In this document: positions 9,156 through 18,975 of the stretch, in pieces
Layout of the letters: every line of letters starts with the position of its first letter
How positions within the stretch are numbered: position 1 is the stretch's first letter
NCBI RefSeq assembly: GCF_040256395.1
Contig: NZ_CP158297.1
Span: 62,001-126,000 of the forward strand
Length of the DNA: 64,000 nucleotides
Origin: Deinococcus sonorensis KR-87
GTDB taxonomy: Bacteria > Deinococcota > Deinococci > Deinococcales > Deinococcaceae
Direction: 5' to 3'
Notes under the pieces: model-generated
Database searches by the model: none
What the model was told of the DNA's origin: nothing
What the model saw: the letters and a program-made list of their open reading frames with translations, nothing else
Made by a program: the position numbers and the translations under genes

Positions 9156-9416
9156 GCCCCGTCACCGTCGTGATGTTCGTGAAGGAGGGACGCGGGTCGG
9201 TGCCCCGGGCTGGGCGCGGCCTGCACCCTCGGGTGACGTCGGGCAGGTCCAGAGGACGGGCCTCAGCCGGCCGGGAGCGTGTCCCGGTCTGGTCGCGGGG
9301 GCAGATCAGATCGAACGTTGCTCGCCAGATGACCCGCACCTCGATGCTCCCCGTTGACCGGAGGAGCCATGCCGGTCAACGGACCGGCCATGGGTGACCG
9401 GGCGGACGCCCCGACG

Positions 9417-9920
9417 TCACCGGCCGCGCGGTGCTTCGGGCGCCGGGCGCTTCAGCTGAATCTCCACCTCGAGGCCCAGGGCGGCGGCCAGCTGGCGCAG
9501 GCTGTTCAGGCTGTGCCCGTGATAGGCCGGGTCCAGCAGGCGCGCCAGATTCGGTTGCTGCATGCCCGCCCGCCGGGCCACCTCGGACTGACTGAAGCCC
9601 GAGGCCTGCACTGCGGCGCGGAGCGCGCGGCTGATCGGATTGTCGGTCGGGGGAGGGGTCCGGGCCAGCACCGGAAACGCCGGCGGTTCGTGACGGAACA
9701 CCTGCACGTCCAGGTCGACGTCCCCGGGCCAGGTGACGCTGCGTCCGCGCGGTCCCGGCTTCACCTGTTCGAACACGGCCCGGTCGGCCAGCCGTGCAGA
9801 CCTCCCCGGATCCTCGGAGAGCAGGCGGCTGACGTCCGCGTGGACGGTGGCCCCGTCGCTGTACGTGAGGTGAAGGGTCGTGCCCTCGCCGGGGCGAACG
9901 GTGGTGATGCGCTCAAGCAT
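9417..9920 (-). CDS. DUF2442-like and helix-turn-helix protein, antitoxin-like
   Basis: A protein of 167 residues with two parts. Residues about 5-65 (LHLTYSDGATVHADVSRLL and following) match the small DUF2442 beta domain. Residues about 98-150 form an HTH_3/XRE-type DNA-binding domain (SGFSQSEVARRAGMQQPNLARLL). DUF2442 proteins are often the antitoxin of two-gene toxin systems in which the partner is a small DUF4160 or similar protein; none is visible on either side. It may be a solitary antitoxin-derived regulator. The start at 9920 is preferred over 9956 because AAAGGA precedes it at normal spacing. Confidence 0.75.
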   Translation of the reverse strand: MLERITTVRPGEGTTLHLTYSDGATVHADVSRLLSEDPGRSARLADRAVFEQVKPGPRGRSVTWPGDVDLDVQVFRHEPPAFPVLARTPPPTDNPISRALRAAVQASGFSQSEVARRAGMQQPNLARLLDPAYHGHSLNSLRQLAAALGLEVEIQLKRPAPEAPRGR

Positions 9921-9956
9921 GGGAGTCCTTTCTGTCAGAAGCGCCGGAGGGCACAA

Positions 9957-10387
9957 GGCGTTCTCTCGCGCGTGTTGCCTTTACCGGCGCAGATGCGTCT
10001 GGAGGGTCGAGCTGGGAACCGTGGCGCCTTCGCCGGTCAGGATAGCCAGTGGGGCGCCGGGTCGCGTGGGCACATTGGCCTAGGCCATGGCTGAAGGGCG
10101 GCCGGGTGTCCGCAGCGGGCGAGCCGGCCGGATGAAGTGCTCATTGCCTGGGCCGTGCACCAGTCGCCAGCGCGGTTCAGGGCGGGTTCCATGGCGCGCT
10201 TGCCCGAAGGCCAGAACGCGCAGCACGGCCGCCTGCCTGAAGCGGCGCCGGGGCCTGGACAGTGGCGCTGCGGGCCCTGGCCTGACGGCCGGTCATCCCG
10301 GGCGAGCAACGGCGGTGTCTTCCCGCGGGTTGTTGCCGGGATGGCGGGCCGCTATGCTGCCGGCCACGACGCACACTGGAGGCCCGC
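9957..10387. other. Intergenic region between divergent genes
   Basis: No gene is supported. It contains the promoter of the DinB-fold gene (TTGTTG at 10330-10335, 17-base spacer, TATGCT at 10353-10358) and its ribosome-binding site GGAGG at 10378-10382. Confidence 0.5.
10330..10358 (+). promoter_or_regulatory. Promoter of the DinB-fold gene
   Basis: A -35-like TTGTTG (10330-10335) and a -10 TATGCT (10353-10358) are separated by 17 bases. The start codon follows 29 bases later with a GGAGG between. Confidence 0.55.
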
Positions 10388-10948
10388 ATGGACCCATCCC
10401 TGCCCCTGATGTACACCTGGGTGAAACGCACCCGGGAACAGCTCTTCGCCTACACCGAATCCCTGCCGGGCCACGTGTACCTCCAGGACCAGCCGGGCCT
10501 GCCGTCCAGCAGCCTGCGCGACATCCACGTGCACGTGGCGAACATGTATCAGTGGTGGGTTGGCCGCTACCTGCTGCGGACCGAACCGTACCAGCAGCAC
10601 CTGGACGCCCTGCCACCCTCATCCCGGGCAACGCATGCTCAGCGGACGGCGGCGATCATCGCCGTGGAACGTGCGGAAACCCTGGGCCTGAGCGACGTGT
10701 CGGCGGTTCGTGGGCTGTTTCTGGAGGTGGACGCGCTGGTCGAGCGGGTCTTCGAGACGGTGGAGTCCGTGGATGAACCGTTCGAGGTGACCCGGGCCAG
10801 CGGTTGCCGGACGGTCGTGACGCCGCGCTGGGTGCTGGTGGCCCAGATCACGCATGAGTTCCACCACAAAGGACAGATGCTGGCGTACGGACGCGCCCTG
10901 GGCGCTCCACTGCCAGAGGACCTGGAGACCGATCTGGCGGTGCCGTGA
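10388..10948 (+). CDS. DinB-fold four-helix-bundle protein
   Basis: A protein of 186 residues. Histidines on the second helix (H47/H49 in DIHVHVANMYQWW) and the HEFHHKGQML segment near the C-terminus (H156, H160) form the three-His metal site typical of the DinB/YfiT superfamily. Members include metal-dependent, thiol-dependent transferases and DNA-damage-induced proteins of unknown activity; Deinococcus genomes carry many copies. The substrate cannot be inferred. It has its own promoter and ribosome-binding site and appears to be a single-gene unit. Confidence 0.85.
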   Translation: MDPSLPLMYTWVKRTREQLFAYTESLPGHVYLQDQPGLPSSSLRDIHVHVANMYQWWVGRYLLRTEPYQQHLDALPPSSRATHAQRTAAIIAVERAETLGLSDVSAVRGLFLEVDALVERVFETVESVDEPFEVTRASGCRTVVTPRWVLVAQITHEFHHKGQMLAYGRALGAPLPEDLETDLAVP

Positions 10949-11193
10949 ACGCAGGCGTCGTGGCTCACGGCGGGTGAGGCCCGCCAGGTGGTCCAGGCGG
11001 AAGCGGGTCGTGCCCCCGGCGCCCAGGTGGCTCCGCAGCGCCGCCACGAGGGTGGGCGCGGCCCTGCCCTCGCAGCGCGTCCGATCGGCGCGGCCGTCCT
11101 GGCGTCAGCGCCTTGCCGGCATGAACCGGCGTCAGCGCCCTGACCGGTCCCCTGGGTTCATGAGACCAGCGCTGGCTTCACCGCTGTGCGCCC

Positions 11194-11199
11194 TACACT
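11194..11199 (+). promoter_or_regulatory. -10 box upstream of the CheB-type gene
   Basis: TACACT lies 31 bases before the ATG at 11231. No good -35 box or Shine-Dalgarno sequence is visible. Confidence 0.4.
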
Positions 11200-11230
11200 G
11201 AAGGATGACATTGTCGAATGCTGTTTCCGG

Positions 11231-12256
11231 ATGACCGGGCCGCTGGTGATCGTCATCGGTGCGTCTGCCGGTGGCATTCAGGCCCTGACGGACCTGGTGG
11301 CCAGGCTGCCGGCCCACCTGCCCGCCACGCTGCTGATCGTGGTTCACATTCCACCGGATATGAAAAGCCACCTGCACACGGTGTTGCAGCGCGCGAGTCT
11401 CCTGCCGGTCTCGCCGGCCAGCACCGGCGAGCCGCTGCGCCCCGGACACATCTACTGCGCCGTTGCCGACCATCACCTGCTGGTGGAGGGCGACCGGCTG
11501 GCCGTGACGCGTGGGCCGAAGGAAAACCGCTTCCGGCCCAGCATCGACGCCCTGTTTCGTTCGGCCGCGTACAGCCACACCACCCGGGTGGCGGGGGTGG
11601 TGCTCTCAGGCATGCTGGACGACGGCACCTCCGGGCTGTGGACCATCAAGCGGCTGGGGGGACTGGCGCTGGTGCAGGACCCCCAGGAGGCCGAGTACGA
11701 CAGCATGCCGCTCAGCGCGCTGAGTCAGGTGGAGGTGGATGACAGCCTGAGCGTGCCGGCCCTGGCGCAGCGGCTGATCGCGTGGACCCAGCTGCAGCGG
11801 GCACCCGAGGAAACGGAGGTCCGGCTGACCGAGGAGGAACGGGCGCGGCTGGAGACCGAGACGGGCATTGCGAAGGACGGACGCGGCCTGCAGCGGCAGG
11901 TGCTGAGCCTGGGCACCCCCTCGCAGTACGCCTGCCCGGAGTGCCACGGGGTGCTGCTGCAGCTGCAGGAAGGAGGGCGGACCCGCTACCGCTGCCACGT
12001 CGGGCATGCCTACTCGGCAAGTGCGCTGCTGGCGCAGGTGAGCGAGACGGTGCAGCTCACGCTCGGGCAGGCCCGCCGGGCGATGGAAGAAGCGGCGCTG
12101 CTGTCGAACCGGCTGGGAGACGAGCACCTGGCCAGAGGCGACGCCCGGGCGGCCCGGACGTTCCACGAACAGGCGCAGGTCGCGCTGACCCGGAGCCTGC
12201 AGCTGCTGGCCCTGCTGGACGACACCTCAGGGCGGAGTGACGTTGAGGTGGAGTGA
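11231..12256 (+). CDS. CheB-type protein-glutamate methylesterase with C-terminal zinc ribbon
   Basis: A protein of 341 residues. Residues 1-185 are a CheB catalytic domain with no receiver domain in front. The probable catalytic triad is S12 (in GASAGG), H39 (in VVHIPP) and D131 (in GMLDDGTSG). After a linker, residues about 230-265 hold a Cys/His cluster (YACPECHG, then RYRCHVGHAYSA), a zinc-ribbon-like element seen in stand-alone CheB relatives, followed by a long helix. The enzyme would hydrolyse glutamyl methyl esters or glutamine amides on a chemoreceptor-like protein, but no chemotaxis receptor or CheR is in the window. Such orphan CheB proteins often work in two-component signalling outside motility. 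The start gives an N-terminus that begins directly with the Rossmann strand. Confidence 0.85.
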   Translation: MTGPLVIVIGASAGGIQALTDLVARLPAHLPATLLIVVHIPPDMKSHLHTVLQRASLLPVSPASTGEPLRPGHIYCAVADHHLLVEGDRLAVTRGPKENRFRPSIDALFRSAAYSHTTRVAGVVLSGMLDDGTSGLWTIKRLGGLALVQDPQEAEYDSMPLSALSQVEVDDSLSVPALAQRLIAWTQLQRAPEETEVRLTEEERARLETETGIAKDGRGLQRQVLSLGTPSQYACPECHGVLLQLQEGGRTRYRCHVGHAYSASALLAQVSETVQLTLGQARRAMEEAALLSNRLGDEHLARGDARAARTFHEQAQVALTRSLQLLALLDDTSGRSDVEVE

Positions 12257-12296
12257 TCAACGTTCAGTGGCGCCGCGACGACGGGAACCCCGGGGA

Positions 12297-12332
12297 GGGC
12301 CGTAAGGCCCGGCTGCTGGACCGTTGGTCCAG
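12297..12332. terminator. Tandem hairpins between convergent genes
   Basis: Two small hairpins lie in the 205-base gap between the CheB-type gene and narK: GGGCC-GTAA-GGCCC at 12297-12310 and CTGGACC-GTT-GGTCCAG at 12316-12332. There is no T-tract, so a terminator role is only suggested by position. Confidence 0.3.
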
Positions 12333-12461
12333 GTGGCCCGGGAAGACCTCGTTGTTCGAGGCCGCTCATTCCGGGGACCTTCACTGAAACGGCCACGAAC
12401 GGCTGGGATGGATGAGCCTCCGGGTGGCAGCGTGGTCGGCCGCTGAGCTGCCTTGCCGCCC

Positions 12462-13715
<1,254 letters not shown>

Positions 13716-13737
13716 CGGGGCTCTCCTGAAGGGCAAC

Positions 13738-15810
13738 TCAGACGGACGGGACGAAGGGACCAGGGGCGGGCGCGGGGGCGGATTCGGACGCGGTGGCCGG
13801 GCGGGCCTCCACGGGACCGAGCTTGAAGGCGGGCATGCGCGAGTGCGGGTCGAGGGTGGTGGCGCTGGTCAGCTCGTTGGCGCTCTGCGGCCAGTGGAAC
13901 GCCACGAAGGCCACGCCCGGGCGAATCTTCGCGGTGACGTTCGCCGGCAGGGTGGTGTGCCCGTCCGGGCCGCGCAGCTGCACCGGCTGGCCGTGAACGA
14001 TGCCCCGCGCGCGGGCGGTGTCCGGGTGCAGCTGCACGTCCGGCTGGGCCTTCAGGGCCGGATTGCGGCGGCTCTGGGTGCCGCTCTGGTACTGGTTCGA
14101 GACGCGGCCGGTGGTGAGGGCCAGCGGGACCGGCGGCGGGGCCACCATGGCCGGGGCGTACAGCCGCGGGCGAGCACCGGGCGCGGCGAAGGGCGGCTGA
14201 TACGGATAGGGCGTGCCGGGGTGGCCGTCCGTGGGCACCGGCCACTGAAAGGTGCGTTCGTCCAGCCGCTCGGCGGAAAGCCCGCTGTAGTCGGCCCTGC
14301 CTCCTCTGGTCGCGGCGAAGAACTCGTCCTGCAGCGCCCGGAAGGTGGGGTAACGGAAGTGCTCGCCGCGCCCCACCGCCTCTGCCAGCGCGCACAGGAT
14401 CTGCCAGTCCTCGCGCGCCCGGCCTGGTGGGGTCATGGCCCGGCGTCGGCGCTGCACCCGGCCCTCCAGGTTGGTGGTGGTGCCCTCCTCCTCGGCCCAC
14501 ATGCTGCCGGGCAGCACCAGCGTGGCGAGCTGCGCCGTCTCGCTCGGCAGGACGTCGATGACGATCAGGTGCCGCAGGGCCCGCAGCCGCTCGCGCACCA
14601 CCGCCGCCCCCGGCGCGCTCACCGCCGGGTTGCTGCCGATCACCACCAGCGCGTCGATGTCGGTGCCGCAGGCGAGCAGCAGCTCCTGGGCGCTGAGGCC
14701 CACGCCCGGCAGACTGGTGTCCGGCACGCCCCAGAACGCCGCCATCTCCCGCCGGTGCTGCGGGTGGTCGAGCCGACGGTACCCGGGCAGCTGGTCGTTC
14801 TTCTGGCCGTGTTCGCGCCCGCCCTGCCCGTTGCCCTGGCCGGTGAGCGTGCCGTACCCGCCGCCCGCCTTGCCGAAATGGCCGCACAGGAACGCCAGAT
14901 TGATGAAGCTGCTCACCGTGTCGGTGCCGTGCTGCTGCTGCTCCGGGCCGCGCCCCGTCAGGATCAGGGGCGTGTAGGCGGCGGCGTAGCGTTCCGCCAG
15001 CCGCATGAAGTCGCCCAGGGGAATGTCGCATTCGCGCGCCACCCGCTGAGGGGTGAGGTCCGCCACGCCCGCCAGCACCGCCTCGATGCCGGTGACCGGG
15101 GCGCTCGGCTGCACGCGGCCCCACTTGCGCATCAGGTGCAGCAGCCCGCCCGCGATCAGGTGGTCGGTGCCGGGACGCGGCGCGACGTGCAGGCCAGCCA
15201 GCCCCGGCGTAGCGCGCGGGTCGATGCTCACGATCAGGGCCCCCCGGTCGCGGGCGGCCTTGAGGTACTGCAGCACCGGTGGGAGCGTCTCGGCGATGTT
15301 GGCGCCCACCAGCACGATCAGGTCACTGCGGGCAATGTCCGAGAGCGGAAAGCCCAGCCCGCGGTCCAGGCCGAAGCTGCGGTTCAGCGCGGTAGCGGCG
15401 CTGCTCATGCAGTACCGGCCGTTGTAGTCGATGTTCGGCGTGCCGAACCCGATGCGCGCCAGCTTGCCCAGCAGGTAGGTCTTCTCGTTGGTCAGGCTGC
15501 CGCTGCCGAACACGCCCAGCCGCTCCGGGGTGTGCCGCACCAGCGGTCCCAGGGCCTCCTGCACGTATTGCAGGGCACGGTCCCAGCTGACCGGCTGCAG
15601 CGCACCATCCACCCGGAGCAGCGGGGTGGTCAGCCGGTCCGGGTGCCGCAGGTCCGACAGGGCCGAGAGCCCCTTCTTGCAGACGGTGCCGCCCGCCACC
15701 GGGCACTCGCGGGTGGGCGTGAGCTTCACGGCCAGGTTGTCCTCCAGGTGCAGATCGAAATTGCACTGGACGGCGCAGTAGGGGCAGGTGGTGCGGACCG
15801 TGCGGCTCAT
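13738..15810 (-). CDS. nasA: Assimilatory-type nitrate reductase, molybdopterin oxidoreductase
   Basis: A protein of 690 residues. The N-terminal [4Fe-4S] site is C9-x2-C12-x3-C16 with C44 (TCPYCAVQC, then GTVCKKG). C134 in YNGRYCMSS sits where the molybdenum ligand is in cytoplasmic (Nas/Nap) nitrate reductases. The C-terminal molydopterin-binding domain starts near LTTGRVSNQYQSGTQSRRNP. No twin-arginine signal is present, so it acts in the cytoplasm and reduces nitrate to nitrite for the NirBD enzyme encoded divergently. It is somewhat shorter than many NasA proteins and lacks the extra C-terminal [2Fe-2S] domain. The start at 15810 places the cysteine motif nine residues from the N-terminus, as in relatives. 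Confidence 0.9.
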   Translation of the reverse strand: MSRTVRTTCPYCAVQCNFDLHLEDNLAVKLTPTRECPVAGGTVCKKGLSALSDLRHPDRLTTPLLRVDGALQPVSWDRALQYVQEALGPLVRHTPERLGVFGSGSLTNEKTYLLGKLARIGFGTPNIDYNGRYCMSSAATALNRSFGLDRGLGFPLSDIARSDLIVLVGANIAETLPPVLQYLKAARDRGALIVSIDPRATPGLAGLHVAPRPGTDHLIAGGLLHLMRKWGRVQPSAPVTGIEAVLAGVADLTPQRVARECDIPLGDFMRLAERYAAAYTPLILTGRGPEQQQHGTDTVSSFINLAFLCGHFGKAGGGYGTLTGQGNGQGGREHGQKNDQLPGYRRLDHPQHRREMAAFWGVPDTSLPGVGLSAQELLLACGTDIDALVVIGSNPAVSAPGAAVVRERLRALRHLIVIDVLPSETAQLATLVLPGSMWAEEEGTTTNLEGRVQRRRRAMTPPGRAREDWQILCALAEAVGRGEHFRYPTFRALQDEFFAATRGGRADYSGLSAERLDERTFQWPVPTDGHPGTPYPYQPPFAAPGARPRLYAPAMVAPPPVPLALTTGRVSNQYQSGTQSRRNPALKAQPDVQLHPDTARARGIVHGQPVQLRGPDGHTTLPANVTAKIRPGVAFVAFHWPQSANELTSATTLDPHSRMPAFKLGPVEARPATASESAPAPAPGPFVPSV

Positions 15811-15840
15811 GCGGTTTACCCTGACGGCTGCCGGGCTACC

Positions 15841-15955
15841 TGTCAAGGCCAAAAATGCAAAATGTCAAAAATGTAGAGAACAAGATGCACGAATTGGTTT
15901 ATTGAGAGGATGTTCTAGGCAGATCTTGTGCATTCCATCCAGTTTGGCCTTGACA
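15841..15955. promoter_or_regulatory. Divergent nitrate/nitrite promoter region with long inverted repeat
   Basis: The AT-rich gap between nasA and nirB is bracketed by a perfect 13-base inverted repeat: TGTCAAGGCCAAA (15841-15853) and TTTGGCCTTGACA (15943-15955). Each arm contains a consensus -35 hexamer TTGACA pointing outwards, towards nasA on the left and nirB on the right. Candidate -10 elements are weaker (TTATGG at 15975-15980 on the right, TAAACC at 15818-15813 on the left). The symmetry suggests a shared regulator binding both promoters, but no regulator gene adjoins. Confidence 0.6.
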
Positions 15956-16039
15956 AGAGGAAAATATTCCGGCGTTATGGGTCCATACCGCATGGCAGGC
16001 CGCACCCTGCCGGACGCCCTTCGCCCCAGGAGTATTCAG

Positions 16040-18556
16040 ATGACCCACATCCCCACCCGTCCGCGTGTTCTCATCATCGGTAACGGCATGGTCGGCCACC
16101 GCCTGACCGAGGACCTGCACGCCCGTCAGCCGCAGCTGAGCATCACGGTGCTGAGCGAGGAGCGGCACGTGGCCTACGACCGGGTGCAGCTCAGCCACTA
16201 CTTCGACACCCCACGCCCGGACCTGTCGCTCACCACCCAGGGCGCCTACCGCGACCGGGGCGTGCACTGGGTCCACGAGCGTGCGCTGGATGTGGACCGG
16301 GCGCGGCGGGTGGTGCACACCGCCACGCAGCGGCTGCCGTACGACGTGCTGGTGCTGGCCACGGGCAGCGTGCCCTTCGTACCGCCGCTGCCGAATCACG
16401 ACGCGGCCGGCTGCTTCACCTACCGGACCCTGGATGACCTGGACGGCATGATCGCCCACGCGTCCAGGGTGCGGCACGGCACCGTCATCGGCGGCGGGCT
16501 GCTGGGCCTGGAGGCTGCCGCCGCCCTGCAGAAGCTGGGCCTGGACGCGGCGGTGGTGGAGTTCGCCCCGCGCCTGATGCCGGCCCAGCTGGACGACGCG
16601 GGCGGGGCGCTGCTCAAGGACTTCATCGAGCGGATGGGCATCCGGGTGCTCACCGGAGCCGCCACTCAGGAGGTGCTGACGGACGGCGCGGGCCGGGTGC
16701 GCGGCCTGCGCTTTGCGGACGGCACCGAGCTGGACACCGGCATGGTGGTGTTCTCGGCCGGCATCCGCCCGCGGGACGACCTGGCCCGCCAGATCGGGCT
16801 GGCGGTGGGTGAGCGTGGCGGCATCGTGGTGGACGACCAGTGCTGCACCTCCGACCCGCACGTGTACGCCGTGGGCGAGTGTGCCGTGCATCAGGGCCGC
16901 ATCTATGGGCTGGTGGCTCCCGGGTACCAGATGGCGCGGGTGGCCGCGGACAGCATCCTGGGCGAGCCCGCCAGCTTCCGGGGCGCCGACATGAGCACCA
17001 AGCTGAAGCTGCTGGGCGTGGAGGTGGGCAGCTTCGGCGACGCGTTTGCCCGGACGCCCGGCGCCCGCGAGCTGGCCATCCACGACAACGTGGCCGGCAC
17101 GTACAAGAAGCTGGTGCTGAGCGAGGACGGCACCCGCATTCTGGGCGGGGTGCTGGTGGGTGACACCGCCCAGTACGGCGAGTTGAGCAGCCTCGCCCGG
17201 GACGGCGAGCCGCTGACGGTGCCGGCCGTCAGCCTGCTGGTGCCGGCGGTGGCCAGCCCAGCGGCAGGCGGCGGCAACCCCACCGTGTGCAGCTGTGAGG
17301 GCGTGCGGCGCTCGGCCATCTGCGACGCGGTGAAGGGCGGCGCGCACGACATTGCGGCGCTCAAGGGCTGCACGCGCGCCGGCACCGGCTGCGGCGGCTG
17401 CCTGCCGAACCTGAAGGACCTGCTGAACGAACAGCTGGCGCTGCTGGGGCAGGCGGTGGACCACAGCCTGTGCGAACACTTCCAGCACACCCGCCAGGAC
17501 CTGTTCGACCTGATCCGGGTGAAGGGGCACCGCACCTGGGAGGAGGTGCTGCACCACCACGGCCAGGGTCACGGCTGCGAGGTGTGCAAGCCGGCGGTCG
17601 CCAGCATCCTGGCGAGCCAGCACAACGAGTACATCCTGGGAGAGCCGCACGCGCCCCTGCAGGACACCAACGACGCGTACCTCGCGAACATCCAGAAGAA
17701 CGGCACCTACAGCGTGATGCCGCGCGTCCCGGGCGGCGAGATCACCCCGGAGCGGCTGGTGGTGCTGGGTGAGGTGGCAAGGAAGTACGGCCTGTACTGC
17801 AAGATCACCGGCGGGCAGCGCATCGATCTGCTGGGGGCGCGGCTCGACCAGCTGCCGGCCATCTGGGGTGAACTGGTGGCGGCCGGCTTCGAGAGCGGGC
17901 ACGCGTACGGCAAGTCGCTGCGCACCGTCAAGAGTTGCGTGGGCAGCACCTGGTGCCGCTACGGGGTGCAGGACAGCACCACGCTCGCCATCCAGCTGGA
18001 ACTGCGCTACCGGGGTCTGCGCAGCCCGCACAAGCTCAAGGCCGGGGTGTCCGGCTGCACCCGCGAGTGCGCTGAGGCGCAGAGCAAGGACTTCGGGGTC
18101 ATCGCGACCGAGCGCGGCTGGAACCTGTACGTGGGTGGCAACGGCGGCGTGACGCCGCGCCACGCGCAGCTGCTCGCCCAGGACCTCGACGAGGCGACGC
18201 TGGTCCAGTACCTGGACCGCTTCCTGATGTACTACATCCGCACCGCCGACCGGCTGCAGCGCACCAGCACGTGGCTGGAACGGATGGAGGGCGGCATCGA
18301 GCACCTGCGCGACGTGGTGGTGCACGACTCGCTGGGCCTGGGCGCTGAACTGGAGGCCGCCATGGCCCGGCACGTGGACACCTACCACGACGAGTGGGCC
18401 GAGACGCTGCGCGACGAGGCCCGCCTGCGCCGCTTCCGGCACTTCATCAACACCGACGAGCCCGACGACGCGATCCAGTGGGTCACCGAACGCGACCAGC
18501 CGCGCCCAGCGTTCGAGCACGACCTGCTGGAACTGCCGATGCTGGCCGGGGACTGA
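16040..18556 (+). CDS. nirB: Nitrite reductase (NAD(P)H), large subunit
   Basis: A protein of 838 residues, full length for NirB. Residues about 5-300 are an FAD/NAD-binding oxidoreductase domain (LIIGNGMVGHRL, then GTVIGGGLLGLEAAAAL). A BFD-like [2Fe-2S] domain follows with C417-x-C419 and C451-x2-C454. The C-terminal half is the ferredoxin-like nitrite/sulfite reductase fold, whose siroheme-[4Fe-4S] ligands are C633-x5-C639 (CVGSTWC) and C673-x3-C677 (CTREC). It passes electrons from NAD(P)H through FAD and the clusters to siroheme, reducing nitrite to ammonium in the cytoplasm. AGGAG lies seven bases before the ATG. It heads the operon nirB-nirD-hemD and is divergent from the nitrate reductase operon. 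Confidence 0.96.
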   Translation: MTHIPTRPRVLIIGNGMVGHRLTEDLHARQPQLSITVLSEERHVAYDRVQLSHYFDTPRPDLSLTTQGAYRDRGVHWVHERALDVDRARRVVHTATQRLPYDVLVLATGSVPFVPPLPNHDAAGCFTYRTLDDLDGMIAHASRVRHGTVIGGGLLGLEAAAALQKLGLDAAVVEFAPRLMPAQLDDAGGALLKDFIERMGIRVLTGAATQEVLTDGAGRVRGLRFADGTELDTGMVVFSAGIRPRDDLARQIGLAVGERGGIVVDDQCCTSDPHVYAVGECAVHQGRIYGLVAPGYQMARVAADSILGEPASFRGADMSTKLKLLGVEVGSFGDAFARTPGARELAIHDNVAGTYKKLVLSEDGTRILGGVLVGDTAQYGELSSLARDGEPLTVPAVSLLVPAVASPAAGGGNPTVCSCEGVRRSAICDAVKGGAHDIAALKGCTRAGTGCGGCLPNLKDLLNEQLALLGQAVDHSLCEHFQHTRQDLFDLIRVKGHRTWEEVLHHHGQGHGCEVCKPAVASILASQHNEYILGEPHAPLQDTNDAYLANIQKNGTYSVMPRVPGGEITPERLVVLGEVARKYGLYCKITGGQRIDLLGARLDQLPAIWGELVAAGFESGHAYGKSLRTVKSCVGSTWCRYGVQDSTTLAIQLELRYRGLRSPHKLKAGVSGCTRECAEAQSKDFGVIATERGWNLYVGGNGGVTPRHAQLLAQDLDEATLVQYLDRFLMYYIRTADRLQRTSTWLERMEGGIEHLRDVVVHDSLGLGAELEAAMARHVDTYHDEWAETLRDEARLRRFRHFINTDEPDDAIQWVTERDQPRPAFEHDLLELPMLAGD

Positions 18557-18600
18557 AGACGCCCCACCCGCCCCACCGCCCACTGCCCAAGGAGCCTGCC

Positions 18601-18975
18601 ATGACTCAACTCCGCTCACCTGCCGCCCCGCACCACCCTGCCCACTGGACCGTGGTCTGTCGCCTGGACGACATCCTGCCGGGCAGCGGCGTGTGCGCCC
18701 GGGTCGGGCAGGATCAGGTGGCCATCTTCCGGGTGGCCGGACAGGTGTTCGCGGTGTCGAACCGTGACCCGTTCACCCAGGCCAACGTGCTGTCGCGGGG
18801 CCTGACCGGCAGTTACCGCACCCAGGACGGCGAGCGCTACAAGGTGGCCTCGCCGCTGCTCAAGCACACCTTCGACCTGCAGAGCGGGGTGTGCCTGTCA
18901 GACAACAGCGTCCGGCTCAGCACCTGGGCCGTCAAGATTGACGAGGGGCACGTATGGATTGGTTCAGCGGACTGA
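18601..18975 (+). CDS. nirD: Nitrite reductase (NAD(P)H), small subunit
   Basis: A protein of 124 residues with a Rieske-type fold (WTVVCRLDDILPGSGVCARVGQDQVAIFRV, then VFAVSNRDPFTQANVLSRG). As in other NirD proteins the Cys-His cluster ligands of true Rieske proteins are absent, so it binds no iron-sulfur cluster and serves as a structural partner of NirB. It begins 44 bases after nirB with AAGGAG in front, and overlaps the next gene by 22 bases. Confidence 0.93.
   Translation: MTQLRSPAAPHHPAHWTVVCRLDDILPGSGVCARVGQDQVAIFRVAGQVFAVSNRDPFTQANVLSRGLTGSYRTQDGERYKVASPLLKHTFDLQSGVCLSDNSVRLSTWAVKIDEGHVWIGSAD

Noticed and set aside
15899..18619. A 906-codon minus-strand frame opposite nirB
   Set aside because: It is a shadow of nirB caused by strong third-position GC bias; nirB has all its cofactor motifs in the other strand.
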